A stretch of DNA of 64,000 bases from positions 248,001 through 312,000 of the forward strand of contig NZ_CP096022.1 of the NCBI RefSeq assembly GCF_023115355.1. Direction: 5' to 3'. Position 1 is the stretch's first letter. Every line of letters starts with the position of its first letter. The notes beneath the pieces are model-generated. The model saw only the letters and a program-made list of their open reading frames with translations. It was not told the origin of the DNA and ran no database searches. Shown here one piece after another: positions 45,056-55,559 of the stretch. The position numbers and the translations under genes are program-made. Source of the stretch: Halocatena salina. GTDB lineage: Archaea; Halobacteriota; Halobacteria; Halobacteriales; Haloarculaceae.

Positions 45056-47494
45056 ATGAGTAACGACGACGGACTCCCGGGTCACAGTCACGATGAAGAG
45101 CTCGCTCGGGATCTCTCGTTGTTCGACATCACGATGATCGGCTTGGGAGCGATGATCGGCGCTGGGATCTTCGTCCTCACCGGCCTCGCTGCTGGACAAG
45201 CTGGGCCAGCACTGGTCATGGCGTTTGCGTTCAACGGCTTCATCACCATTTTTACGGGGATGGTTTATGCTGAACTCGGGTCTGCGATTCCCGAAGCAGG
45301 TGGGGGGTATCTGTGGGTTCGAGAGGCGCTTGGTCGTTCCCAAGCGTTTCTAGCTGGCTGGATGTCATGGTTTGCGCACGCCGTCGCAGGATCGTTGTAC
45401 ACTCTTGGATTCGGTGCGTTCGTCCACCTCCTTCTTACTGAGTACTTCGGCATTGCTCTTTTCCAACCACTCACGATTGGATTGCAAGGAGTTACGCTCT
45501 TATCACTCGGGCCAGACAAGCTCTTTGCTGTGTTTGCGGGGGGTCTCTTCACATACATCAACTATCGCGGCGCGAAAGAAACTGGACTCGCTGGCAATAT
45601 TATTACGATCGTCAAGGTAGCCGTCATTCTCGTTCTCATCGTCTTTGGGTTTGGCTACATCTTCGATAATCCAACCCAAGCGACCGGCCGGTTCAGACCG
45701 TTTCTGCCGAGAGAGCTTAGTGGCGTCTTCATCGCGATGGGGCTGACATTCATCGCCTTCGAAGGGTATGAGATCATCGTCCAATCCGGCGAAGAGGTCA
45801 TGAATCCGAAAAAATCCGTACCAAAGGCGGTCTTCTACTCGATGTCGATCGTCGTCACCATCTACATGCTCGTCGCCATCGTCCTCATCGGCTCAGTGAC
45901 AGTCACACCCGAGCTCTTTGGACTTGCCCAGGAAGGTGCTGCTGAGGGTGTCCATGGTGGAGGGCACCTCCCACCGGTTCCATCGAACATCGAGGATGCT
46001 GCCGTCTGGGAGATCCTCGGCCATCTCGGGGAACTAGGTCTGGCCCGCGCTGCTGCCCAGATCATGCCATACGGAACCGTTATCATCCTCGTTGCAGGAG
46101 TCTTCTCGACGCTCTCAGCACTCAACGCGACGACCTACTCCTCAACGCGCGTCTCCTTCGCGATGGGCCGAGACCACGTCCTCCCAGACATGTTTAGCGA
46201 AGTGCATCCTGAGCAGCGAACCCCCTATCTCGCGACCGCGCTCTCAGGGGCGCTCATCATCTTCATGGCAGTGGCCTTGCCAATTGAGGCCGTCGCGGCG
46301 GCGACTGACGTGATGTTCCTACTATTATTCTTGCAGGTAAATTACGCGGCAATCGTTATTCGTCGAGAGTGGGGCGATGAGATCGATTATGGGTATATCA
46401 TGCCGTGGTTCCCGTACGTTCCAATTGTTGGGATTGTAACCAAATTGTTTCTCGCAGTGTATCTGTTCAACTACAGTCCGCTTGCATGGTACGGCGCGAT
46501 CGCGTGGATTCTAGTTGGATTCGGCATCTACTTCCTGTATTCTCGTAGGCGTGTTCGAGAGACTGCAATTGCGGAAGAGACGCGGCTCATTACCGAAGAG
46601 CGCGCAGGAGAAGGGCGCGGCTACCAGGTACTCATCCCACTTTCCGATCCAGAGAACACAGCGCAGCTCATCCGTACTGGCAGCGCAGTTGCCCGCCACA
46701 TGGACGGCGAGATTCTCTTAACGAGCGTGGCGACAGTGCCAGACCAAACGCCCCTGTCCGAAGGCCGTCACTACGCTGATGAACAGCAAGAAATATTGGA
46801 TGATGCCATGCGATACGTTCCAGAGGACGTTCCCGCTCATCAAACGGTCACCATCGGCCACGACGTTGCCAAGAGCATCAACAACGTTGCCTATCAACGC
46901 GATAGTGACCTTGTCTTGCTCGGTTGGCGAGGCGAACGGAAGCGATTCTCCGATTACGTCCTCGGTTCAACGATCGATACCGTCGTCGAGAACGCCGAAT
47001 GTGACGTCTCGGTCGTAAAGACCGATGGAGCACCAGAATCGAGTCGAGTGCTCGTCCCGCTGGCTGATGGACCAAATACCCAGTTAGCAGAAACCTTCGC
47101 CGCCGCGTACGCGAGAGCCGGTGCTGATGTGATGTTCTTCCACGTGGTGACCGACGACACTGGTGACGATGCCGAATCATTTCTCACGGAAAAGCAGACG
47201 ACACTGGCCGAGGAGGATCTGAACAGTTCCATCACTGTACAGGAGGGTGAAGACATCACTCAGACGATTCTTGATTACGCACGTGAGGAAGGCTTTGACT
47301 CCATCCTCATCGGGGCAGCCGGTGAAGGAATTCTCCGCCGGGTGTTGTTCGGTGAAATTCCCGAAACGGTTGGCATGCGTTTCGACGGCGAAGTCGTGAT
47401 GGTGCGCAAACATCGACCAGTACGATCGGCAGTGAAGCAGGTCATCGGCAAGTGGCTCGGAAAAGGTGCAAAGACAACTGTCCCCGATGAGTGA
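45056..47494 (+). CDS. APC-superfamily amino acid permease with two UspA domains
   Basis: This protein of 812 residues has an N-terminal transporter unit (about 1-500; 12-14 helices, LFDITMIGLGAMIGAGIFVLTG being the first APC motif, in pieces Leu-Phe-Asp to Leu-Thr-Gly) and two cytoplasmic universal-stress-protein domains (about 520-660 and 665-800). The first UspA domain shows LVLLGWRGERKRFSDYVLGS. The second shows ILIGAAGEGILRRVLFGEIPE. APC permeases carry amino acids or amines by cation symport, and the UspA parts probably sense nucleotide. The start is ATG 45056 (MSNDDGLPGHSHDEEL), since the longer frame upstream covers the small gene. Confidence 0.93.
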   Translation: MSNDDGLPGHSHDEELARDLSLFDITMIGLGAMIGAGIFVLTGLAAGQAGPALVMAFAFNGFITIFTGMVYAELGSAIPEAGGGYLWVREALGRSQAFLAGWMSWFAHAVAGSLYTLGFGAFVHLLLTEYFGIALFQPLTIGLQGVTLLSLGPDKLFAVFAGGLFTYINYRGAKETGLAGNIITIVKVAVILVLIVFGFGYIFDNPTQATGRFRPFLPRELSGVFIAMGLTFIAFEGYEIIVQSGEEVMNPKKSVPKAVFYSMSIVVTIYMLVAIVLIGSVTVTPELFGLAQEGAAEGVHGGGHLPPVPSNIEDAAVWEILGHLGELGLARAAAQIMPYGTVIILVAGVFSTLSALNATTYSSTRVSFAMGRDHVLPDMFSEVHPEQRTPYLATALSGALIIFMAVALPIEAVAAATDVMFLLLFLQVNYAAIVIRREWGDEIDYGYIMPWFPYVPIVGIVTKLFLAVYLFNYSPLAWYGAIAWILVGFGIYFLYSRRRVRETAIAEETRLITEERAGEGRGYQVLIPLSDPENTAQLIRTGSAVARHMDGEILLTSVATVPDQTPLSEGRHYADEQQEILDDAMRYVPEDVPAHQTVTIGHDVAKSINNVAYQRDSDLVLLGWRGERKRFSDYVLGSTIDTVVENAECDVSVVKTDGAPESSRVLVPLADGPNTQLAETFAAAYARAGADVMFFHVVTDDTGDDAESFLTEKQTTLAEEDLNSSITVQEGEDITQTILDYAREEGFDSILIGAAGEGILRRVLFGEIPETVGMRFDGEVVMVRKHRPVRSAVKQVIGKWLGKGAKTTVPDE

Positions 47495-47654
47495 TCATTC
47501 TGGCGAAACTGCCGGACCGCTCGATGTTCGATTCGAACGCAATAACGTCATCCGCTCCAGCGCATCGATCTCTGTACGTCAAGATACTGACAAAAACCAC
47601 TCGTTGTCTGAGTTGGTATTTTATCATTACCCTAATTTCCAATAACTCAATAAC

Positions 47655-47665
47655 GATATAAAAAT
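47655..47665 (+). promoter_or_regulatory. TATA element of the VanZ-like gene
   Basis: GATATAAAAAT overlaps the region just before the first in-frame ATG at 47666, which would then lie upstream of transcription start. This is the argument for the inner start at 47735. Confidence 0.55.
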
Positions 47666-47734
47666 ATGAGAAGCAGCTACGAAAGGGTTGATAATGATCC
47701 ACAACACCAAGAAACTGCCCTCCGTAAATATCCT

Positions 47735-48139
47735 ATGAAAGAACTACAGTGCTGTTCATCGAGATCTCGTTGGACTGTAGTCGTGACCGTTGCAGTTTTC
47801 CTGTTAGTCGGATCGGTAATCCCATCACCGTTCCCCCGTTATTCGGAGTTCGAACGATTGGGACCGGACAAGTTTCTTCACTTCGTGGGCCACGCAGGTC
47901 TTGCAACGGCACTCGTGAACGCGCTTGAAACCGAACGACAAAGTGAGCGTACCGCAGTGCTTCTCGCAATCAGTGGCTCAACTACTTACGGTATTATTAC
48001 TAACTCAATTCAACGATGGATTCCGACACGAGATTCCGAACGCACCGACATGGTTGCTGGTTTCCTTGGATCGGTTGTCGGAGCTGTTGCTGGCACTACA
48101 CGGGCAACTCGTGAAATCCATAATGTTGGAAGTAACTAG
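47735..48139 (+). CDS. VanZ-like membrane protein
   Basis: From the inner ATG 47735 the protein has 134 residues and about three or four helices. The DKFLHFVGHAGLATAL segment and the later IQRWIPTRDSERTDMVAGFLG match the VanZ-like pattern (D-K-x2-H-F and Q-x3-P-x-R-x5-D). VanZ proteins are small integral membrane proteins of uncertain biochemical role, first linked to teicoplanin resistance. In archaea the function is unknown. It is a single gene on the plus strand with its own TATA. Confidence 0.75.
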   Translation: MKELQCCSSRSRWTVVVTVAVFLLVGSVIPSPFPRYSEFERLGPDKFLHFVGHAGLATALVNALETERQSERTAVLLAISGSTTYGIITNSIQRWIPTRDSERTDMVAGFLGSVVGAVAGTTRATREIHNVGSN

Positions 48140-48262
48140 GAGAGGCGAGAATACCCACGCCAGCGCTGGAGATCCATATTCACTACGATCCAAACCCCGT
48201 TTGACTGGCTCGCGGTAGCAACGTGAAAACCACATAAAACAGGCGGGCGTAGTCGTATTTGT

Positions 48263-48460
48263 ATGCCAACTACGATTCACGTTGGAGGAATGATGTGTGA
48301 TCATTGTGAACAGACCGTCGAGGAAGCTCTCCGTAATATCGCTGCTGTTTCTGACGCTCACGCAGACAACGAAACGGACACAGTCACAGTCGAGGGTGAT
48401 CCCGACACCACTACCCTCGTTCAAGCGGTCGAGGACGCAGGCTACACCGCTCACGCATAA
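48263..48460 (+). CDS. Heavy-metal-associated domain protein, CopZ-like
   Basis: The 65-residue single ferredoxin-like domain has the metal-binding motif M-x-C-x2-C in GMMCDHCEQ and the closing DAGYTAHA of the HMA family. Such small proteins bind copper(I) and deliver it to P-type ATPases or repressors. No copper ATPase is in the window, so it acts with partners elsewhere. A TATA-like CATAAAAC precedes the ATG by about 30 bases. Confidence 0.93.
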   Translation: MPTTIHVGGMMCDHCEQTVEEALRNIAAVSDAHADNETDTVTVEGDPDTTTLVQAVEDAGYTAHA

Positions 48461-48791
48461 GTAGACTAGCGAGCAGTGATACGTAACGATCCCTAAGAAG
48501 GGAAGAAAGACAGGACGTCGTTTCTTCGTTGAACGTTCGACTGCCCTCCTGATGTTACGATCGAAACGTTCGACGAGTTTGAGGTTTGAATCCTTCGATA
48601 TGGATCGTGTAGAGACTGAAAGGGAGTGAATGATATTTTCATCCTGAGCGGCAGATGCAGTCGTCGATGATCCAGACCACGTGACATCACCGCTGGATCT
48701 AGAGATATCGTCGTCGCTCATTGCACACCACCGACACCTGAATACCGTGGGTTATATTATGACCAATAACTATTACTCATACGAGTATCCA
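48461..48791. other. Gene-free stretch
   Basis: 331 bases. A minus-strand reading (VERFDRNIRRAVERSTK, about 48590-48530) looks protein-like but has no family and no start. The right end holds the TATA for the MetE-like gene. Confidence 0.4.
48751..48760 (+). promoter_or_regulatory. TATA element of the MetE-like gene
   Basis: GTTATATTAT lies 32-41 bases before ATG 48792, favouring that start over the in-frame ATG at 48759. Confidence 0.5.
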
Positions 48792-49940
48792 ATGACAGAC
48801 GAAGAGCGAATTCGAACGACACACATCGGAAGTCTGCCGCGATCCCCGAGGCTCCTCGAACTCCTTCAGAAGCGTCAAAACGGGGTCGACGTCGACGAAG
48901 ACGAGTGGAACGTTGCCGTTGCAGACGCAACGCGGAACGTCATCAAACGCCAACACGAGATCGGTCTGGACATCGTCAACAACGGCGAACAGCCTCGTGT
49001 TTCGTTCAACTGGTACGTCGCAGATCGATTGAGCGGTATTGATGGTGAACGCGAGCAGTCCCTTTGGGCCGATCTGGCGGAGTACCCTGACTACGCCGAG
49101 GAGACGTTTTCGACTGATGTCATTGACCTTTCGACCCAACCAGTCGTCACTGGACCCGTCAAATACACTGGACACGAAGCAGCCGAGCAAGAGAGCGCGG
49201 CGTTCTTCGACGCGCTCGACGCCGTTGACACCGACTTCGAGGAGACGTTCATGACATCGGCGTCACCAAGTGTCGTGGCGACCACACACGTCAACGAGTA
49301 CTACGACTCCCACGAGGAGTTCCTCTTTGCCGTCGCAGACGCGATGAGCGACGAGTACGAACTGATCGCCGAGACAGGTGCAACCCTGCAAATCGACGCT
49401 CCGGAATTGCTTGCGGCTGGCCACGCGGACTACGCAGACCACACGACCGAGGAATTCAAGGGCGTGACCGCTCTTCACGTCGAGGCGCTCAACAGTGCGC
49501 TGGAGAACGTTCCAGCCGAGCAGGTCCGACTTCACACCTGCTGGGGAAGCTACGAGGGACCACATCATCTCGACACCGACCTCGTCGAACTCTTACCGGA
49601 ACTGTACGAGGCTGACATTTCGGGACTCAGCATCGAACAGGCCAACCCCCGTCACCAGCACGAGTACCACGCATTTACGGAACAGCCAGTACCGGACGGA
49701 TGGACACTGATCCCGGGCGTTGTCGACGTGAAAACGAACATCATCGATCACCCCGAAACGATCGCCGACCGACTAAAGCGCGTCGCGAATTCGGTCGACG
49801 ACTCGACGCCACTCGTCGCCGCGCCCGACTGCGGTTTCGGCACACAGGCCGGTCTAGGCATGGTTGCTCCCGAGATAGCGTGGGCGAAACTCGACGCGCT
49901 CGTTGAGGGGGCCGAAATCGCGGTCGAATACATCCACTAA
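48792..49940 (+). CDS. MetE-like single-domain methyltransferase
   Basis: This protein of 382 residues belongs to the cobalamin-independent methionine synthase/epoxyalkane:CoM transferase superfamily and corresponds to the catalytic C-terminal half only. It has RTTHIGSLPRSPRLLELL at the start and the zinc ligands His-x-Cys in LHTCWGSYEGPHH, with PDCGFGTQ near the end bearing the third Cys ligand. The real substrate thiol is unclear, because this short form (as opposed to full MetE) includes enzymes acting on thiols other than homocysteine. The start at 48792 (MTDEERIRTTHIGS) is set by TATA spacing. Confidence 0.85.
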   Translation: MTDEERIRTTHIGSLPRSPRLLELLQKRQNGVDVDEDEWNVAVADATRNVIKRQHEIGLDIVNNGEQPRVSFNWYVADRLSGIDGEREQSLWADLAEYPDYAEETFSTDVIDLSTQPVVTGPVKYTGHEAAEQESAAFFDALDAVDTDFEETFMTSASPSVVATTHVNEYYDSHEEFLFAVADAMSDEYELIAETGATLQIDAPELLAAGHADYADHTTEEFKGVTALHVEALNSALENVPAEQVRLHTCWGSYEGPHHLDTDLVELLPELYEADISGLSIEQANPRHQHEYHAFTEQPVPDGWTLIPGVVDVKTNIIDHPETIADRLKRVANSVDDSTPLVAAPDCGFGTQAGLGMVAPEIAWAKLDALVEGAEIAVEYIH

Positions 49941-50236
49941 CGGCACTGGCAAGGTTGTTCTCCCTTCGATGCCGCACTCGGTCTCGAACGGCCATCGGTC
50001 GTAGCATCGTTTCGAGATCTGTGTGTATCGAGACCACATAGACCGTCACCAACGCTACGGTTGAACTTGATCTGTGGGGCAGGTTAGAGCTTCATCGATG
50101 TCTACGTGTTAGAGATGTGGCCATCGCCCCCCCGATTTCTGAAGATGCGTAGTAGCGATCACGATTTACCCATCTAGCTCTGATCCGAACTCTGTCGTCG
50201 TTAACTGAACGGGCCGAAGCGTTCGTGATAGCACCA

Positions 50237-51154
50237 TCACCCAGTCGAGAGCGCCTTCTCAAGGCGTCGTTCGAGATCGGTGAGATCCTCGTGAAGATCT
50301 TCTCCTCCTTCGATCTCGTCGAGCCGAGCCGCCAGACCCCGGAGTCGTGTAAACTTCGCGCTCTCATCGACACCCGTCTTCTGGACGTATACCTGCTCGT
50401 CAGCATTATAAACCTCCGATTCAGTCAGTTCTGTGACCGCAAGCACAACGTCCAGCTTATCGGAATCGACACCGAGCACCCACTCGTGGGGGATACCATG
50501 CTCATCGAGCGCGTCCAGCACCGTCTCGTCGTTTTTCGGTCGGCGTCGTTCGCGTGTCGTCCGGCGGACCGTTCCGAACCGACCATGTAACTGCTGGTCG
50601 GCTCCAAGTCGGTCGAGTAGGTGATCTTTGACGGTTTTCCGAACGCGGTCGGCACCGCGTTGAACGTCCGACAGCAGGACGTACAGATCAGTGAGTTCTT
50701 CAGTGTCGAGCGATGCCGGATCGTTTGCGTCCAGTCGGTCGAGCAGATCAGCGAACAGTACAGCGTCATCGTGTACGCGCTCAGCACGGGTTCGTGTTTC
50801 TTCAGGTGGTATGAGATAAGAAGACTCGCCCCCGACAGCGGTGTCGGGTGACCGCGAGAGCATTCCGTTCTTGGAGGCGTGCTCGGGAGAGAGGCTTAGA
50901 ATGGTCATATACGGCTCGACTCCGGGAGGAACGTTCTCAAGCGGAATCGAACCTTCCGTGAGACGATCGGCAAGCACGACGAACTGCTCGCGGCGAAGTG
51001 AGCGTTCTTCACCACTGTCTCGATACCGAATGACGATTCGATCGTCGAACGTGGTCACGACCGAGAACGGTCGTTCCGAGACTGGTGTGATCAGCTCCGC
51101 CCTCTGATCAAGGCGGTCGCACTCCTCTCGCAAGTGGTGCCAAACGTCACCCAT
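50237..51154 (-). CDS. Conserved haloarchaeal-type protein of unknown function
   Basis: The 305-residue soluble acidic protein has no domain I can name with confidence. The middle shows a helical segment (TDLYVLLSDVQRGADRVRKT), a basic patch GTVRRTTRERRRPKND, then DETVLDALDEHGIPHEWVLG, and a coiled-coil-like C-terminus (LRGLAARLDEIEGGEDLHED). The basic patch may contact nucleic acid. No catalytic motif is visible. It lies divergent from the catalase gene and convergent with the MetE-like gene. Confidence 0.7.
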   Translation of the reverse strand: MGDVWHHLREECDRLDQRAELITPVSERPFSVVTTFDDRIVIRYRDSGEERSLRREQFVVLADRLTEGSIPLENVPPGVEPYMTILSLSPEHASKNGMLSRSPDTAVGGESSYLIPPEETRTRAERVHDDAVLFADLLDRLDANDPASLDTEELTDLYVLLSDVQRGADRVRKTVKDHLLDRLGADQQLHGRFGTVRRTTRERRRPKNDETVLDALDEHGIPHEWVLGVDSDKLDVVLAVTELTESEVYNADEQVYVQKTGVDESAKFTRLRGLAARLDEIEGGEDLHEDLTDLERRLEKALSTG

Positions 51155-51374
51155 GAACGATCATACACCGGGGAGCACGAAAAACATCGTCCCCAGATCA
51201 CGGCTCTAAGCTACTCAATGCGTAACTTCAGAAAGATACACATCCGCCTTGGATCCACGGTCGAATTTGTTGCCAGTGAAGCACCTTTCATTCGAGGGAT
51301 TTATTATTCTATACAGAGATATTTATTTTAGTTACAAGTTATCTTTAATAATAGCCATATTAAATACAAAGTCG

Positions 51375-53645
51375 ATGGCTGACGATCAAACCGATAACGA
51401 TGGTGAGGAGATCGGCGAGAAGACCACTAAGCACAGAGTGACCACCGAAGAAGCGGGAGAAATCGAAGAGAGTGAAGCGTTACATGGAACAGGGGATGAA
51501 GCTCGCGAACACCTCAGCGAGGATAGCAAACAAGAGCAACTCGATGAGGTTCGCGAGGATCACATGGATGAATATCTGACGACGGACCAAGGAGTACGCG
51601 TCAACCATACCGACGACTCGCTCAAAGTCGGCGAACGGGGACCAACCCTGATGGAAGATTTCCACTTCAGGGAAAAGATGACGCAGTTCGACCACGAATC
51701 CATTCCTGAGCGTGTAGTCCATGCCCGCGGAACCGGCGCTCACGGGTATTACCAACCCTACGAGGACCCAGATCTCGGGGAGTACGACGACATCTCGGAG
51801 CTGACCAAGGCGAAGTTTCTCACGAATTCGGACCAGAAGACCCCCGTTTTCACGCGGTTTTCGACAGTCGTGGGATCGAGAGGATCGAGCGACACTGTTC
51901 GGGATGTCCGTGGGTTTGCCACGAAGTTTTACACTGAGGACGGTAACTACGACCTCGTTGGGAACAATATACCGATCTTTTTCATTCACGATGCGATCAA
52001 GTTCCCTGATCTGATCCATGCGGTCAAGCCCGAACCGGACAGTTCAACCCCACAAGCCGCAACAGCCCACGATACGTTCTGGGATTTCGCCTCTCTCACC
52101 CCCGAGATAACCCATATGCTGATGTGGGTGCTTTCCGATCGCGCACTGCCGCGCGCCTACCGTATGATGCAGGGCTTTGGCGTCCACACGTTCCGGTTCG
52201 TGAACGCAGAGGGTGAAACCCGGTTCGTGAAATTCCACTGGCTCCCCAAATACGGCACCCACTCACTGTTGTGGGATGAGACGACGAAATTGTGGGGAAA
52301 AGCATCCGATTTCAACCGTGGGGGACTGTACAACGCGATCGAGAGCGGTACTTATCCGGAGTGGGAACTTGGCATCCAGATCGTCGAGGAGGATGACGCC
52401 GACCAGTTCGACTTCGATCTGCTCGATCCGACGAAGATTATCCCAGAAGAGGACGTTCCCGTCCGGCGAATCGGCAAACTCGTCCTCAACGAAACCGTCG
52501 ACAATTTCTTCGCCGAAACCGAACAGGTGGCGTTCCACCCCGGCAACGTCGTACCGGGGATCGACTTCACGAACGATCCCCTCTTGCAGGGTCGACTGTT
52601 TTCCTATCAGGATACACAGTTAAATCGCTTTGGCGGCGCAAACTGGGATGAGATTCCGATCAACCGGCCGCTCGCAAAACGCCACAACAACCAGCGTGCC
52701 GGGTTCATGCGTCAAACCATCAATAAAGGAAAAACATCCTACTCACCCAACTCCTTAGAAGACGATTATCCCAGAGAAGCAACCGAAGAAGAGGGTGGCT
52801 ACGTCCATCACACAGAAAAGATCGAGGGCAAGAAGATCCGCGATCGAAGCGAGAGCTTCCGAAACCATTTCAGTCAGGCAAAGTTGTTCTGGAACAGCAT
52901 GTCTGAGCCGGAGAAACAACACATCGTGGATGCGACGCATTTCGAGCTGGGAAACGTCGAGAGCAAAGAGGTCCGCGAGCGTGTCGTCTATGAAATCTTC
53001 AACAACGTCGATCACGAGTTCGCCGTCCGAGCCGCCGAAGGGATCGGCGTCGAACCGCCCGACGAACCCGGACCACACCACCCGGATCACGACAAGAGTT
53101 CGCCCGCGTTGAGTCAGAAAAACACAGTGATGGACACGATCGAGTCGCGTCAGATCGCGGTCCTCGCGAATGACGGATTCGACGACGATCACGTAGACGA
53201 AGTCACATCAGTGCTCGAAGAGCAGGGCGCACAAACAGCGATCGTCTCGAAGATGCTCGGCGAGAAAACAGGCATGAACGGCGATGTACTGAAGGCCGAC
53301 CAGAGCCACGTCATGGCCGACTCGGTCGTGTACGACGCGGTCTTCGTCCCCGGTGGCAACGATAGCGTCGAGATGATGAAAGAACAGAGCAATGCTAGAC
53401 ATTTTATCGCTGAGGCATTTAAACACAAAAAGCCGATTGGCGCGCTTGGCAACGGGATCGATCTGCTCGAAACAGTAAACTTGTCGGACACGGATGTTTC
53501 GGCAGATGGAGACGGTCTGGTCGTGGAACAGGGCGTCGTAACGAGTCGATCGGGAGACGACATGGACGAGTTCCTCGATGCCTTCAGTGATGCGATCGCA
53601 GAACACCGCCACTGGGAGCGAAACGCATCGGACGTACGCGCGTAG
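51375..53645 (+). CDS. Large-subunit catalase (clade 2, HPII-like)
   Basis: This protein of 756 residues splits hydrogen peroxide. The heme catalase core has the distal His116 in [11 protein letters not shown], the Asn of [11 protein letters not shown] near 197, and the heme-ligand Tyr in [13 protein letters not shown]. After it comes a flavodoxin/DJ-1-like C-terminal domain (from about residue 590: [44 protein letters not shown]), as in E. coli HPII. The start is ATG 51375 ([11 protein letters not shown]), since the longer upstream frame is not conserved. Protection from peroxide made by the SBP56 enzyme or by respiration is likely. Confidence 0.95.
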   Translation: MADDQTDNDGEEIGEKTTKHRVTTEEAGEIEESEALHGTGDEAREHLSEDSKQEQLDEVREDHMDEYLTTDQGVRVNHTDDSLKVGERGPTLMEDFHFREKMTQFDHESIPERVVHARGTGAHGYYQPYEDPDLGEYDDISELTKAKFLTNSDQKTPVFTRFSTVVGSRGSSDTVRDVRGFATKFYTEDGNYDLVGNNIPIFFIHDAIKFPDLIHAVKPEPDSSTPQAATAHDTFWDFASLTPEITHMLMWVLSDRALPRAYRMMQGFGVHTFRFVNAEGETRFVKFHWLPKYGTHSLLWDETTKLWGKASDFNRGGLYNAIESGTYPEWELGIQIVEEDDADQFDFDLLDPTKIIPEEDVPVRRIGKLVLNETVDNFFAETEQVAFHPGNVVPGIDFTNDPLLQGRLFSYQDTQLNRFGGANWDEIPINRPLAKRHNNQRAGFMRQTINKGKTSYSPNSLEDDYPREATEEEGGYVHHTEKIEGKKIRDRSESFRNHFSQAKLFWNSMSEPEKQHIVDATHFELGNVESKEVRERVVYEIFNNVDHEFAVRAAEGIGVEPPDEPGPHHPDHDKSSPALSQKNTVMDTIESRQIAVLANDGFDDDHVDEVTSVLEEQGAQTAIVSKMLGEKTGMNGDVLKADQSHVMADSVVYDAVFVPGGNDSVEMMKEQSNARHFIAEAFKHKKPIGALGNGIDLLETVNLSDTDVSADGDGLVVEQGVVTSRSGDDMDEFLDAFSDAIAEHRHWERNASDVRA

Positions 53646-53848
53646 TTCAAAGACGATCGATCGTTCTACCCGTCAAATTTTCATTTATGAGATTACAATC
53701 ACCAGTGCCGACGTTACGTTCGGATAACACCCATCCGAACCACCTACGGATGAAAAATCCGTTCGGAGCGATGGAGGAAAGTATCCGTCCATCAATTATC
53801 GGTGTCCCCGACCATTAGCACGCATCTTTCCATACTATTGATATTAAT

Positions 53849-54050
53849 ATGAGCGTTATTTCTGACTTCACGATTCCAGCCGAATCCTCCATCCTCGGTC
53901 AGACGCTGACAGCTGCAGCCGATATGACCGTTGAGGCTGAACGGCTGGCAATCCACAGCAGTGAATAGGTGCTTCCGTTTCTCTGAGCCTCCGGAGAAGA
54001 AATAAACTCTATCATCCGACAACCACTCGATAACAAGAGCATGGGTTGAC
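53849..54050 (+). pseudogene. Broken Bat-like HTH-10 regulator, N-terminal part
   Basis: ATG 53849 begins MSVISDFTIPAESSILGQTL, then TAAADMTVEAERLAIHSSE and a TAG stop at 53966. Text after the stop still resembles the family (VLPFL, then another stop, then ASGEE). This is the start of bacterio-opsin-activator-like regulators, in which DFTIPAESFxLGxTL and MTVEAERLVxHS are hallmarks. The C-terminal HTH-10 domain is absent. It is a truncated, non-functional gene. Confidence 0.8.
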
Positions 54051-54372
54051 AACAGCACGATGTGATGCGTTAGTGACTGTAGTCATAGGGGATATTTGAT
54101 ATTAAACAATATTATAATTAATAGGTTAAGAGATATTCCCGATATCTCCTCGAACGCTATTTCCCGCAAATGCGGCGTGCTTCTGCTGCTCTGATTCGAG
54201 ATACGTTGGCGACAGATATTAATTAGAATTATGATAAATAATCAATCCGGCCACAGTAATATCAGGTCTATTAATCGTGATAATCTCTAGATTGTATAAA
54301 GACTTATTATAGATTATTAATTAATATATCATAATTTATAATGACGAAGACATGGGTGATCTCGCCCTAAAC

Positions 54373-54382
54373 TTTATATAAT
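54373..54382 (+). promoter_or_regulatory. TATA element of the polysaccharide deacetylase
   Basis: TTTATATAAT lies 29-38 bases upstream of ATG 54411. Confidence 0.6.
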
Positions 54383-54410
54383 TTAAAATATTCTTAATGG
54401 TGTGGATAAA

Positions 54411-55559
54411 ATGAATACAGGGACAGATAGGAGAATTAACCGTCGAGACGTACTCACCCTCATCGGCATCACCGGGGTGGCAGCACTGACGGGTCGTGGG
54501 AGTGCTCAACAAGGTTCCAGTATCAATAGCCGACGAACAATCAGTTCTCGATCGACAAAGAGTCCATCGTCGCAGTTGCCAACGCCAGAAACAGATCCTG
54601 TCCCCAAGCCCTCTGGTCGTCCCGAAAACCTTGTCGTACTCGACTGGGCTGGGTTTGAGAGTGCTGTTTCATACACCTTCGATGATGGCCAGCCCTCTCA
54701 GCTCGACCATTACGACGAATTGCAAAGAACAGGAGTCAAATCAACGTTTTACATATCGAGCAACGTTGATTTCTCTGGCTACGAGGAAGGATGGCGACAG
54801 GTCGCAGAAGACGGGCACGAAATCGGGAATCACACAGTTAGCCATCCGCATTCTGATCTTACCGGAAGTAGTTTTGGAGAGCCCCTAGAAAGCACGGCAG
54901 CAGAAATCAAGCAGTGTACAGAGTACATTATGGAAACGTTCAATCAACGGGATGTATGGACGATGGCGGCTCCCTTTGGTGACACTGGATGGATTGAACC
55001 GGCCAAGCAGGCCGATGTCTTTTTGAACCGTGGTGTCGGTGGAGGGACTATCGCACCGAACGATGCCACGAACCCCTTCGACTTACCGTGCTATACCGCA
55101 AGCGACGGTGATACTGCGGAAATATTCAATGATCTGGTTGATTCGATCCATTCGGACGGAGAATGGCTCATTTACCTCTTCCACTCGATTACACCGACCA
55201 ATGATCGGTGGTACGCACCAGTCAACATATCTGAAATTATAAAAAATATTAATTATGTTAAATCGGTAAATAACGTCTGGATCGATACTATCACCACCAT
55301 CGGAGCCTACTGGTTGGGACAGAAGATCTTCAATTCTATCACGCCTACTACAGTTGGAAATGATAAAGTTTGGACGTGGTCATTGCCTGATGGCTTTCCT
55401 CGGGGGCAGTATCTTCGGGTGAGGACGGACGGAGGAACGCTCAGGCAGGGAGGAGACGTTTTAGAATGGGATCCGCACGGATACTATGAGGTTTCGTTGG
55501 ATGAGGGTTGCTTGACACTGTCGCCGTCGTCCCCAGGGAGGGAAACGACTAATCCCTAG
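54411..55559 (+). CDS. Tat-exported polysaccharide deacetylase (NodB-like)
   Basis: This protein of 382 residues begins MNTGTDRRINRRDVLTLIGI, with a twin-arginine signal, so it is exported folded. The NodB-type carbohydrate esterase domain (about residues 80-300) has the catalytic Asp pair in YTFDDGQPS and the metal His pair in GNHTVSHPHSD. Later conserved text includes WTMAAPFGD and LIYLFHSI. It removes N-acetyl groups from an extracellular polysaccharide, or acts as a related esterase. A C-terminal stretch of about 70 residues forms a small extra domain of unknown kind. The ATG at 54411 is favoured over GTG 54402 by TATA spacing. Confidence 0.88.
   Translation: MNTGTDRRINRRDVLTLIGITGVAALTGRGSAQQGSSINSRRTISSRSTKSPSSQLPTPETDPVPKPSGRPENLVVLDWAGFESAVSYTFDDGQPSQLDHYDELQRTGVKSTFYISSNVDFSGYEEGWRQVAEDGHEIGNHTVSHPHSDLTGSSFGEPLESTAAEIKQCTEYIMETFNQRDVWTMAAPFGDTGWIEPAKQADVFLNRGVGGGTIAPNDATNPFDLPCYTASDGDTAEIFNDLVDSIHSDGEWLIYLFHSITPTNDRWYAPVNISEIIKNINYVKSVNNVWIDTITTIGAYWLGQKIFNSITPTTVGNDKVWTWSLPDGFPRGQYLRVRTDGGTLRQGGDVLEWDPHGYYEVSLDEGCLTLSPSSPGRETTNP

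Larger units (their letters stand above)
53646..54410. other. AT-rich region containing a broken HTH-10 regulator
   Basis: 765 bases. The regulator remnant occupies 53849-54050; the rest (54100-54370) is AT-rich with the deacetylase promoter at its end. Confidence 0.5.
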
